Positions 37,536 through 48,600 of a stretch of DNA of 64,000 bases are shown piece by piece; position 1 is the first letter of the stretch, and each line of letters starts with the position of its first letter. The notes under the pieces are model-generated. The model did no database searches. It saw only the letters and a program-made list of their open reading frames with translations, and was not told where the DNA came from. Origin of the DNA: Macrostomum hystrix (Eukaryota > Platyhelminthes > Macrostomidae); the NCBI GenBank assembly GCA_950097015.1, contig CATNEN010000038.1, positions 17,680,001 to 17,744,000 of the forward strand, written 5' to 3'. A program made the translations under genes and the position numbers.

Positions 37536-38010
37536 GATCGAGCAAATTTCCGGTCGGTAGCTACTATCTCTACCTAATAATTAACAGTTAATCCAAATTG
37601 AAATACTTGTTTAACCTACTTGGATCGCTTTAACTATAAAATCGAGGCACTGAGTCACTACACCATTGTAGAAGAATACCAAAGGTGAATGGGTCTTTAT
37701 GTCTGCAGGCGCAGAAAACTGCACTTACCCCAGGTAAAACTTATCTCTCCCTGAAAGACTGTGAGCAGTAATTGAGCACTGGCAAAGTCTAAGTGTTCAT
37801 TTATTAACTCAAACCATTTTATTTAACCAACCGAAGGCACAGGACCAAAGCAGGCCAGAATGAAAATCTAGCAGCACACGACCTCAGGTGTGCAAGCGAC
37901 AACAAGCCGAACAGACAGATAAATAAATATACTGGGCATTGCAGACGAGTACAGCTCAATTCTGTGCCAGAGCTCGCCGATATTGCATTTAGAGCACAGC
38001 CAATAATCTC
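37536..38010. other. Unique sequence upstream of the two-TM protein gene
   Basis: Likely promoter and 5' UTR of the gene at 38011. No motif identified with confidence. Confidence 0.4.
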
Positions 38011-38463
38011 ATGGATTTCGAATACAGAGTTATACCATCGATGGACACTCCGATACTGCCAACGGTGAGTCCGCCAAAGCAGTCGGCAACAGCGTTGAAA
38101 GATTCTCAACAGCAATTGAAGGAGAGCACGGACAGACAGTTGCAAATGTACCTGGACTACATGCAGAGCCGGGAGCACGTGTCCAAGACTTTGAGGCGCG
38201 CTTCAGCGTTCGTCATTCTATTCTGGGCGTTGATCACTTTCCCAACTTTTCTAGACGTTTGCAACGGTCCGACAAGGGGCGCCGCCTGCTTCAACTGGTA
38301 CCCGGCGGTTGTGCTGACGGGTTTCTGCCTGACCGCGCCGCCGATACTCCTGCTGCGATTCCAGCTGGACAAACAGCTGCGGCACAGCTGGGGCCTGCTG
38401 CGCTTCTCGTGGAGAAACGGCGCGCCAAAGGACCCAAGGAAGAGGTCATCGAAGGACCGATAG
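38011..38463 (+). CDS. Small protein with two membrane segments, function unknown
   Basis: An intronless 150-residue frame in sequence clearly richer in GC than its flanks, with codon-like composition. Residues 1-60 are polar and Gln-rich, probably a short coiled coil (LKDSQQQLKESTDRQLQMYL). Two hydrophobic segments follow, near 67-84 (ASAFVILFWALITFPTFL) and 96-115 (WYPAVVLTGFCLTAPPILLL), with a short loop containing two Cys. The C-terminus is strongly basic (PKDPRKRSSKDR). I do not recognise a family. The overlapping frames are shadows; a multi-exon gene using only part of this frame is possible. Confidence 0.55.
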   Translation: MDFEYRVIPSMDTPILPTVSPPKQSATALKDSQQQLKESTDRQLQMYLDYMQSREHVSKTLRRASAFVILFWALITFPTFLDVCNGPTRGAACFNWYPAVVLTGFCLTAPPILLLRFQLDKQLRHSWGLLRFSWRNGAPKDPRKRSSKDR

Positions 38464-38470
38464 GAGCTCT

Positions 38471-38484
38471 ATTGCCATAGCAAC
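38471..38484. promoter_or_regulatory. RFX X-box-like site
   Basis: ATTGCCATAGCAAC fits RYYNYY-NN-RRNRAC. It lies 8 bp past the stop of the 38011 gene. Related TTAGCAAC half-sites follow at about 38567, 38597 and 38688. Confidence 0.3.
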
Positions 38485-38888
38485 GAGGACTCGGTATTTT
38501 CGTAGAACTTACGGAACACGATTTAACTTGTTCCGCAACAAGAAATCGATTCGGCTTATCGACCTTAGCAACAAGAATCGATAAGATTATATTCCTTAGC
38601 AACATAAACATATCGGGATGATATTTATTTGCGATGAGAAATCAATTAGGGTTTCACCTAGCAAAGAGTGTCGATTGGCATTATACCCCTTAGCAACGGA
38701 AATCAAATGTAACAAAATTTTGCTAATTAGATTAATCTAACAAAATTACTTTTTTCTTAAAGTTGACATTTTGTAATAAAAGTACCACTAAACTGCTGAA
38801 ATCGAACTAACAAGAAAACTGTAATTTAGCCGAAAAAAATATTATATTTCTTGTAACAATTCACACTTTTAAAAAATACATCATACTA
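38485..38888. other. AT-rich sequence with dispersed TTAGCAAC motifs
   Basis: Loose, roughly 30-100 bp spaced repeats of CCTTAGCAAC next to AATCGAT-like words; probably a decayed minisatellite. No gene. Confidence 0.4.
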
Positions 38889-40461
38889 TACCTTTTTGCG
38901 ATTTAATTCGTCCAAACTGCAAAACCTTTCATCCACAAATGCTTTCTTAATGGGAGCTAAATTTAGATCATACCATAGACAACTGTGTTCACGCAAAACG
39001 GTTCATCCAGTTTGTAAAACATTTCGTCCCCTTGACTAGAGACCGAGTGTACTGTTCCTACCATCCATAGTTAACACCCAATTGACAGTTCGCTTTTGCT
39101 ACCACTACAGCTACAGCAACGCATATCTTCCATTCTGAACCCGGCAAAACAGTCGAAGATGAACCAAGGCCCCTACGATCCAGTGTCAAACGAAGACCGC
39201 AGGCGATTAGCCTTGGCCCTTGGCTGTTGAAGAAGGCCGCGATTGGAAACAACTGGCCGATATCCTTGGGATCAAGAGAAAGACAGCCAAAACGATTGTC
39301 GACACCTACGTTCAAGCCGGGCGCATTGAGAAGCTTCCATCAGCAGGTGGCCCTCCGAAGCAACTTCAAGAGCAGCAGATTGAGTCAATCATCGAATTCC
39401 TCGAGGCATACCCGTCCGCGACATTACAAATGATGCGGAACCATCTGATGCAACTTGGCAATGAAGGCCAACTTCCTCATGTCTCAACCATAAGTCGAGC
39501 ACTTGACAAACAGCTGGTGACTTTGAAGCTGGCTAGGCAGATTACGTTTGATTGGAACGACCCAGTTGTGAAGACGGCGAGATGTGAGTACGCACAGTGG
39601 ATGATGAACAAAGGACACGACAGGAAACAGATTTTTCTCGATGAGTTCGGGCTGAACCTGTGGACGGCGAGAACTCAAGGATGGGCATATCGAGGCCAGC
39701 CTGCGGTGAGAACGGTATGTGGCCAGCGCGGACAAAACCTGACTCTCTGCTTGGCCATATCTCCGCAATGGGGACTTGTTCACTATGCGCTGGTGGAATG
39801 AGATTTTCAAGCTCAAAATTTGCAGACTTCTTAGTAGAGCTGGATGTCCTGGTGGAGGCTGAGTGGGTGGCGATCTTTGATGGGGCCCGCGCTCACCTTC
39901 AAGTCCCTGGACTTTCACCGCAACACAGCACCTATCAATTGCCACCGTACTCTCCGTATCTCAACCCAACTGAGCGCGCAGGGTCTTCCCTGAAGGCATC
40001 AGTGAAGAGGGCAATGTCAGTTCCCGCTATTCAGCACGAGCTCTCTAATCGGCAAGCTGCTGCTGCTGCGAACCTGACTCTGCATGCCTGGCGGATGCAC
40101 ATTTTGAAGAGAGAGGTCGAAGCTGCACTGCACGTGATTACACAGGAGAAGTGCCAGCAATGGACCAATCACACTGTGGGTTACTACGGCCGCTGTTTGG
40201 ACTACGAAGACATTTTGAACTAACATTCTAACAAGAGACACTGTTTTTGCTTTGTTCAATATCTCGTGATATCAAATAAAGTCGCTCCGTTTAACTGTTA
40301 GCTGTTTGGACGAAGGGTTTAGACGAAATGTTTTACAAACTGGATGAACCGTTTTGCGTGAACACAGTTGTCTATGGTATAATCTAAATTTAGCTCCCAT
40401 TAAGAAAGCGTTAGTGGACGAAGGGTTTTGCAGTTTGGACGAATTCAATCGCAAAAAAGTA
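38889..40461 (+). mobile_element. Tc1/mariner (IS630)-type transposon with long inverted repeats, inactive
   Basis: A 1,573-bp element flanked by TA on both sides. Terminal inverted repeats of about 140 bp (38889-39030 and 40321-40461) begin TACCTTTTTGCGATT / TACTTTTTTGCGATT and contain several GTCC(A/T)AAAC-type subrepeats. They enclose a broken transposase. The copies differ at only a few positions, so the insertion is not ancient. Confidence 0.9.
39159..40223 (+). pseudogene. Frameshifted DDE transposase of the Tc1/mariner-like element
   Basis: Reading starts MNQGPYDPVSNEDRRRLALA and is broken by a frameshift near 39,218. It then continues through a helix-turn-helix region (WKQLADILGIKRKTAKTIV) to the first catalytic Asp in IFLDEFG. 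A second frameshift near 39,795 shifts to the frame with the second Asp (VAIFDGARAH) and the Glu in YSPYLNPTE. Thirty residues separate the last two catalytic positions, against 34 or more usual for this superfamily. Two frameshifts make it non-functional. Confidence 0.88.
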
Positions 40462-40620
40462 TATTAGATCAGCAAAAAGTTGACACAAAAATGCTTTGAA
40501 GAATAACTAACTCTACTTTTATTACGCCAACATCAGTAGAAAAACATCAAGTAGATTGCAACAAATCCATTTTGGTACACTTACATCCCGACCAATCAGA
40601 TTTTCGTCCTTGAATGGAAA
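40462..40620. other. Short unique spacer
   Basis: Unremarkable AT-rich sequence between the transposon and the next array. Confidence 0.4.
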
Positions 40621-41968
40621 CTCCATTCCCAACGAATCAGATTCCACCTTCAGCCCGATCCCAACCAATCAGATTCGAGCTTCAGCCCGATCCCAACCAA
40701 TCAGATTCGAGTTTCAGCTCGATCCCAACCAATCAGATCCGACCTTAAGCCTGATCCCAACCAATCAGATTCGAGCTTTAGCCCGATTTCTGTCCCAACC
40801 AATCAGATCCGACCTTAAGCCCGATCCCAACCAATCAGATCCGACCTTAAGCCTGATCCCAACCAATCAGATTTGAGCTTTAGCCCGATTCCTGTCCCAA
40901 CCAATCAGATCCGACCTTAAGCCCGATCCCAACCAATCAGATTCGAGCTTCAGCCCGATCCCAACCAATCAGATTCGAGCTTTAGCCCGATTTCTGTCCC
41001 AACCAATCAGATCTGACCTTAAGCCCGATCCCAACCAATCAGATCCGACCTTAAGCCCGATCCCAACCAATCAGATTCGAGCTTCAGCCCGATCCCAACC
41101 AATCAGATTCGAGTTTCAGCCCGATCCCAACCAATCAGATCCGACCTTAAGCCTGATCCCAACCAATCAGATTCAAGCTTTAGCCCGATTTCTGAACCAA
41201 CCAATTAGATCTGACCTTAAGCCCGATCCCAACCAATCAGATCCGACCTTAAGTCCAATCCCAACCAATCAGATTCGAGTTTCAGCCCGATCCCAACCAA
41301 TCAGATCCGACCTTAAGCCTGATCCCAACCAATCAGATTCGAGCTTTAGCCCGATTTCTGTCCCAACCAATCAGATCTGACCTTAAGCCCGATCCCAACC
41401 AATCAGATCCGACCTTAAGCCTGATCCCAACCAATCAGATTCGAGCTTTAGCCCGATTTCTGTTCCAATTAATCAGATCCGACCTTAAGCCCGATCCCAA
41501 CCAATCAGATTCGAGCTTTAGCCCGATTTCTGTTCCAATTAATCAGATCCGACCTTAAGCCTGATCCCAACCAATCAGATTCGAGCTTTAGCCCGATTTC
41601 TGTTCCAATTAATCAGATCCGACCTTAAGCCCGATCCCAACCAATCAGATTCGAGCTTTAGCCCGATTTCTGTTCCAATTAATCAGATCCGACCTTAAGC
41701 CTGATCCCAACCAATCAGATCCGACCTTAAGCCTGATCCCAACCAATCAGATCCGACCTTAAGCCTGATCCCAACCAATCAGATCCGACCTTAAGCCTGA
41801 TCCCAACCAATCAGATCCGACCTTAAGCCTGATCCCAACCAATCAGATCCGACCTTAAGCCTGATCCCAACCAATCAGATCCGACCTTAAGCCTGATCCC
41901 AACCAATCAGATCCGACCTTAAGCCCGATCCCAACCAATCAGATTCGAGCTTTAGCCTGATTCCTGTC
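40621..41968. repeat. 32-bp minisatellite with a CCAAT box in every unit
   Basis: About 40 units of GATCCGACCTTAAGCCTGAT then CCCAACCAATCA, alternating with GATTCGAGCTT(T/C)AGCCCGAT subtypes, some with a TTTCTGTC insertion. Nearly every unit has AACCAATCAG, the NF-Y consensus core. It lies directly 3' of MRPL32. Confidence 0.97.
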
Positions 41969-42047
41969 CCAACCAATCAGTTTCTTCCTTAGATCTAATT
42001 CCTTTAAAAATAAACTCCACTCAGCAAAATAAAGTAAATAAATAAAA

Positions 42048-42488
42048 TTAGTTGTTTCCAATTCGATTTGAGTCGGAATTAGCGCCAGCATTTTTATCAG
42101 TCGCCGGGTTGCCTTGAGCAGTGTGCACACTGTCGCGAATGCGCGCATAGCACAGCGGACAGAGAACGCCACGCTCGTGTCTATTGCCGCAGCTGGGGCA
42201 GGACACAACCCTGGCGGTTGCCATCAGCGGCTCGACAATGTTTGCAAAGCGAGTCATCCGACGCGTAGCTCGAGTTTCAATAGTTCGCCGACGCTTTGGC
42301 ACAGCCAGGCGCAGGTGATCGCTGAAGGCGGACTGGGGCTCCGAGGTCAGAGTCGGGTAGAAGGGCGCTTCCAAAATTGACAGGGCAAGAGATGGACTGG
42401 GCGGCGGAGGGAACAGTCGATTGGTCAGCTGACGCATGAGCAGATTTAGTGCGTTTGACGCGCGTTGCATCACAGTCGATTGGGACAT
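42048..42488 (-). CDS. MRPL32: Mitochondrial ribosomal protein bL32m
   Basis: Large-subunit protein of the mitochondrial ribosome; 146 residues in one exon. Residues 1-65 resemble a mitochondrial presequence, rich in Arg, Ser, Leu and Asn with few acidic residues. The mature-type start LAVPKRRRTIETRATRR matches the family's AVPKKRRT signature, known as the processing site in homologues. The zinc-binding pair of CxxC motifs is intact (CPSCGNRHERGVLCPLCY). The C-terminal tail (ATDKNAGANSDSNRIGNN) is not conserved and is shorter than in mammals. The opposite-strand ORF over the same span is a shadow. Confidence 0.93.
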   Translation of the reverse strand: MSQSTVMQRASNALNLLMRQLTNRLFPPPPSPSLALSILEAPFYPTLTSEPQSAFSDHLRLAVPKRRRTIETRATRRMTRFANIVEPLMATARVVSCPSCGNRHERGVLCPLCYARIRDSVHTAQGNPATDKNAGANSDSNRIGNN

Positions 42489-42594
42489 CGCTTGATTTTT
42501 TTAATATTGCTGGCTAAAATCTTTCTCCTTTGGCTGCAAGTTGACGAGAAAAACAGTCCAGAGATGGTTGGTTGTATGACCAGTGGTTGTATGA

Positions 42595-43395
42595 TTTTTT
42601 TATTAAGGATCTAAGAGGGTGTGGGATTTTTCCTATGGATTTAGGGGTGTGGGATTTTTTCTAAGGATTTTTTTAGGGGTGTAAGATTTTTCCTAAGGAT
42701 TTAGGGGTGTGGGATTTTTTCCAAAGGATCTAAGAGGGTGTGGGATTTTTTCCTAAGGATCTAAGAGGCGGTGGGATTTTTTCCCAAGGATCTAAGAGGG
42801 TGTGGGATTTTTTCTCAAGGATCAAAGCGGGTGCGGGATTTTTCCTATGGATTTAGGGGTGTAGGATTTTCCTGAGGATCTAGAGGGTGTGGGATTTTTG
42901 CTAAGGATTTAGGGGTGTGGGATATTTTCGATGGATTTTTAGGGGTGTAAGATTTTTCCTAAGGATCTAAGAGGGTGTGGGATATTTTCCTAAGGATCTA
43001 AGAGGCGGTAGGATTTTTTCTAAGAATCTAAGAGGGTGTAGGATTTTTCCTGTGGATCTGGGGGTGTGGGATTTTTGCTAAGGATCTAAGAGGGTGTGGG
43101 ATTTTTCCTAAGGATCTAAGAGGGTGTGGGATTTTTTCCCAAAGATCTAAGAGGGTCTGGGATTTTTCCTGTGGATCTGGGGGTGCGGGATTTTTCCTAA
43201 GGATCTAAAAGGGTGCGGGATTTTTCCTGTGGATCTGAGGGGTGCGGGATTTTTTCCCAAAGATCTAAGAGGGTGTGGGATTTTTCCTGTGGATCTGAGG
43301 GGTGCGGGATTTTTCCTGATGATCCAGGGGTGTGGGATTTTTCTTGAGGATTTAGGATTCCAGGGGGTGTGGGATTTTTCCTGAGGATCTTAGGA
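42595..43395. repeat. About 29-bp minisatellite upstream of MRPL32
   Basis: About 27 loosely conserved copies of GGATCTAAGAGGGTGTGGGA then TTTTTCCTAA, with GATTTAGGGG and GATCTGGGGG variants and T-run length differences. It starts about 107 bp from the MRPL32 start codon, in or just beyond the promoter. Confidence 0.94.
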
Positions 43396-43987
43396 GCGGC
43401 ATTTTTTTGCGTGGATAAGGAAAGAGACTTATCCACAGTAGAAATACGGCATAGTAAGTGAGTTATTAACTGTTTATGGTTGGCAGTAACTGTAATAAAC
43501 TCGAAGCTAAACAATTGAAATTTTTTGTCGCTTAGTAAGTTTAATTTGACAAGTTCACCATTGGTACATTTTACTATAAAAATCCGTTAGAAAACAATGT
43601 ACAGCTAAAAAACAGGCACTTAATATCATACCGACATTAAAGTACATAGTAAAGTGTTAAAACCATGGAATGCAGCACTTGCTCGCACTTTCCCCTAGCG
43701 CTAAAAATGGAATGCCTAACGCAATCCTGGAATGTACTCTTGACAAACGCAACAAACAGGTCATAATTGCAAAGGAAAATAACAGTAAAGTGCACCTTAA
43801 ATTTCTCGAATCCCAGACATCAAAAGCCGTACACATTCAAAATGTTAACATTTTATATACAACTTAGCAAGTCGGTAAAAAAAGTTTTTGGTTACCTAAA
43901 AAGAAATGTAAACACAAAACGGCCCTTTTTAGGACACACAGCAAATTTTTTTAAACACAGCCAGATTTACAGCAATAGCCTCTTTTA
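43396..43987. other. Unique AT-rich sequence
   Basis: Only short ORFs without recognisable similarity. Confidence 0.45.
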
Positions 43988-44212
43988 AAGGCTGCGTACA
44001 ACTAACTGTTCAGTCCATGAACTGGAGAGGCCGCATGCCACACCTATCCGCATTTAACAATCCTCTAACTATCTCAATTTTTTTCAGCTGGGTGAATTGA
44101 AGCGATAGGAAATTTCGCTAGGACGTTGCTTTTCTTTTTTCTTTGAATCGAACTCCCGACCTCTGTGTATAAAGTTCGAGGCTCTTAATCAATTATTCTG
44201 TAAGCTACGCTT
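43988..44212 (-). mobile_element. SINE-A, old decayed copy
   Basis: CAGTCCATGAACTGGAGAGG, CAGCTGGGTGAATTGAAGCG and a B box (GAATCGAACTCCCGACC on plus) remain in the right order, with many substitutions. Confidence 0.65.
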
Positions 44213-44635
44213 ATTAGTTATGTTCATTTACAAAAATTTATGCACTTGGGAATGTACTTTAATGTGCTTTTGAAAAAAAACTTTTCGTTAACAGTTAAAT
44301 AAGTCACAATTTAAGTACAGATATTTTTATATCAGGAGCGCGTTAACTTATTCCTAGAACTTGTGTTTCTACAAATACTACTTGTAAGGGTGAAAGAGTA
44401 GCACGCTAGGAATATAAAATTTAAAAATGATATTACCAAACTTGTAAATATCTATGGCCACAAATATATTGATGACGTCACTAATGACAACAAAAAACTA
44501 ATTATTGAATTTATAAAATAATGAAATACTAATGTGTCATGACAAATTTAAACTTATATTCCAACAAGACTACCAACAAGGAAGCTTGTAGAATATAATT
44601 ACAGGGTTGCAAAGTCTCTTTAAATTGTGAAAGAA
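44213..44635. other. AT-rich intergenic sequence
   Basis: No gene or repeat recognised. Confidence 0.45.
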
Positions 44636-44637
44636 TC

Positions 44638-45452
44638 GAATTAGAGGATAGTATATAGTTTCATTAGAGGATTATGGAGTTTCATTAGAGGATTGTATAT
44701 ATACCTTCATTAGAGGATTGTATATATACCTTCATTAGAGGATTGTATATATACCTTCATTAGAGGATTGTATAGTCTCATTAGAGGATTGTAGAGTCTT
44801 ATTAGAGGATTGTGGAGTATCATTAGAGGATTGTATATATACCTTCATTAGAGGATTGTATAGTCTCATTAGAGGATTGTAGAGTCTTATTAGAGGATTG
44901 TGGAGTAGCATTAGAGGATTGTATATATAGCTTCATTAGATGAATAGGATTGTATAGTCTCATTAGAGGATTGTAGAGTCTTATTAGAGGATTGTGGAGT
45001 AGCATTAGAGGATTGTATATATAGCTTCATTAGATGAATAGGATTGTATAGTCTCATTAGAGGATTGTAGAGTCTTATTAGAGGATTGTAGAGTCTCATT
45101 AGAGGATTGTAGAGTCTCATTAGAGGATTGTATAGTCTCATTAGAGGATTGTAGAGTCTCATTAGAGGATTGTAGAGTCTCATTAGAGGATTGTAGAGTC
45201 TCATTAGAGGATTGTATAGTCTCATTAGAGGATTGTAGAGTCTCATTAGAGGATTGTAGAGTCTTATTAGAGGATTGTAGAGTCTCATTAGAGGATTGTA
45301 GAGTCTTATTAGAGGATTGTAGAGTCTCATTAGAGGATTGTATAGTCTCATTAGAGGATTGTATAGTCTCATTAGAGGATTGTAGAGTCTCATTAGAGGA
45401 TTGTATAGTCTCATTAGAGGATTGTAGAGTCTCATTAGAGGATTGTAGAGTA
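44638..45452. repeat. 21-bp minisatellite
   Basis: About 37 copies of ATTAGAGGATTGTAGAGTCT plus C. The left third mixes in longer units with TATATATACCTTC. A 115-bp block near 44,820-44,935 is repeated next to itself. It lies 3' of the cholinesterase-like gene. Confidence 0.96.
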
Positions 45453-45619
45453 CTATATAACCCTATTCTAGTATGCTAGTATTTATGTTATCCCCTCAAC
45501 AAAATTGGGAAGCCAATTAGCTAGGTCGTTAACTCATGAACAACATGAAACATGTTTTATTAATAACAGAAGCACTAAGCATAATTTACAATGCTACAAG
45601 CTGATGCGTGAAATCAAAT

Positions 45620-48600
45620 CTAAATCTGGCTCTCATTCTTAGTAGAAATGAAGTCCTGCCTGAAAGCGTCAGTGAAGGCCTCCTCTGGCGGCACGTAGGT
45701 GTCTGGATCGTATCGCTGAGTACGCACTAGCATGACTATGATGCCAATTAGGCCTAGCAGACAGACGAATAGAACAACGCCAAGCACGTACGTGACAATC
45801 TGGGCCTCGTAGATTGGATAAGGAAATTCCGTAGGCACAGGTTCAATGGGTTCGGCTACTAGAGAATAGCGCTGGCGCCAAAATGCCATCTGATTTGGCC
45901 TGTAAGCTCGCCTATTAGACGCATTAATAAACAGGTGAGCATAGCTCTGCTCATGCAAAGTGTAGGGTAGCCAGGAAAAATTGCGATTCTCATACGGCGT
46001 CGGATTCTCGTAGCGCATAAAATTCACCCACATCTGCATGACAAATTCGCTCATATTCGAATCCAATATTCGATCCCAGGGGAATAGTACCGGCGGCGGC
46101 TGCGGTGCCAGTAGATCTCGCCACCAACTGGCATTCATAAACGGTAGGCCGAATAGAAACTGGCCAGTTGTGCCCTGATAAATACCCAGCGGCTTTGGCG
46201 CACTGTCATTGAGGCCACGATAGGCGAACTCGTACGCGTAGGTGATTGGCTGGCGCTGACTATGCAGCTTGATAGCATAGTCCATACCGCTGCGTATACC
46301 CCAATCTGATAAGAGAGCTACGAACTGTTCACACCTAGCTGTGACATTGTCTGGCTGGCTCCACCAGTTGTAGCGAAAGAATACCTCTTCGTAGGTGTCA
46401 TTCATGTGGCGCACCTGGGTGTTTTGGCATTGTCTGTTAATTAATTTCAGGAGGGCTGCGGGCAATTGGACATCATTTGGTGAGACTAGACACGCAGCCA
46501 GCGGAGGAGGCAATTCTGCCGATTTCGCTGACTCCTGAGCACACACGCGCACAAATGTGTACATCTGGCCTGACTTTCTCATCCTAAGTCAGTGTAAATT
46601 TCACTGTGCCTTGAAGGTTGGTCCTCAAGGGCGTAAATTGCATGACAAGCCCCCAAGCCTTCTCTCCGCGGCTGCGCCCCTAATGAATGTGACCTCCCCT
46701 CGGAATCGAGCTTAAGCACCTTAGGCGCCTTATTACCCCACACAATGGTCCCTTCTAATTATTACATATTTACCCCAAATAATAATTTTAAATTATTGAT
46801 TATACCTGCCCCAATAGGGCCAGATGTGCAGCCGACAGCACAGCCGCAGCTAATGCGCGGCGCATCTGAAGGCTGCGTACTGCTGTTCAGTCCATGGACT
46901 GGAGGGACGCCACACCCACCCTCAATTACCCCAGCTAATGCTGGTACCCATTTAACAGCTGTGTAAACGGAAGCAATGCAGAGGTAAGTGTCTTGCGAAA
47001 GGACACAAATTGTTCCAGTGGAGTCGGGAATCGAACCCCCGACCTTCAAGTCGTGAGTCCTAGACGCTCTAACGACAAGGCTACAACCTCCGCTATGCTC
47101 AACTCCAAGTGTTCTATTCTATCAGCAACAACTGGACCAAAATCTGGCTCAAACTGGACTCAAATCTCTCACCTTAAGGTATTCGAGAAATTTTTCAATC
47201 GCCTTAGCAAAATCGCTATCCGTAAAGTCGGCGGCGGCTGTCAGCGGTGTGACGCCCCATTCTCGCAGCCGCCTGTCGGCTTCGCGAGCCAATTCGTCGT
47301 GCGTGAACCCGATGATGGCGGGCGGCGCGACGAAGCGGCCCTGGGAGCGTTCGACCAGCGGGTGACGCGGCAGGATGCCAACTTCGCCGTCGATGACGGG
47401 ATTCCAGACGAACGGCGAAGCCGGATGATGCGGCGGGACAGCCGACGCGGCGTTCAGCACTGCTTGCGAATCCGGGTGCAGGTACCTGGGGGAGTAGATG
47501 AATAGAGGGGAATGGAGAAAAATGAGACAGAAAGAGGAGAGAAATAGGAGAATAAGAGAATAAGGGAGAGAAAGCGGGTGAGGGTGAGGGGAGACGATAA
47601 TGAGGGGGTAAGAAAGATTTTAAGGGGATCGAAAGAGTGTTAGGAGGAGTGTGAATGAGACGGGAAAGACTGAGGTGCGGAGAAAGAAATAATGTTAGGG
47701 GTGAGGGAGACCGTGCAGATGGAAGATGGGGAGACAAGTGCAGAGGTGAGATACAAAACTGCGTACCTGATGCAGTAGATCATGTAGTAGGTATCCCTGG
47801 TGCTGCAGCCAAGTGTCTTAGCCAGGTGCCTGGCGTAGTCCATTGTGCGGGTTGTCAGTGGATCGGAGACACTCCAGGCGCCCAAATCGCTGCCGGACAT
47901 CAAGGCTACGCGGTGGAATAAGCCCAGCTCCCTGGCCACAGGCGACACAAGGTGAATGCCGACGGAGTCTGCGCCCGTGCCTTCGCCTGTTAGCGTAACT
48001 GAGCCGGGATCGCCGCGGAAAAACCTGGACACGGGGATAACGGGGTGTTACTATGGGACTAATCATGTCAAATGGGAGATTTTTTAATTATAGTTTAAAA
48101 TGTGGGGTATTGTTTAAGTTTGTCACTGTAACATTGGGATATTTTTGGCACATCATAATTTCTCTCCATCTGGGATATTGTAAGCTCATTATCCTTAATC
48201 TGGGATATTAAAAGTTCATAATCCTTAATCTCGGATATTGTAAGCTTATAATCCCTAATCTGTGATATTGTAAGCTCATAATCCTTAATCTGGGATATTT
48301 TAACATCATAATCCTTAATCTGGGATATTTTAACCTCATAATCCTTAATCTAGGATATTTTAAGCTTATCAGCGTAAAATTAGGATATTATAAGCTTGCT
48401 TATCCCAAAAGAGAGATCAATAATCTAAAGAAAAAAAGATTATAAAGACTAAAAATTGTCAGCGAAATTCTGATAATTTAGATTAAAATACAATGCGTAG
48501 AAACTGTAACACTCACCTGATGTTATCTCTAACCCACTTCATCGCTTCAATCTGATCCCATAGTCCATAGTTTCCAATTGAAGCGAAGTCACCAGTACTG

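Noticed and set aside
46745-47505. Plus-strand ORFs over 46.7-47.5 kb
   Set aside because: They run through SINE-A and the antisense of exon 4 of the cholinesterase-like gene.
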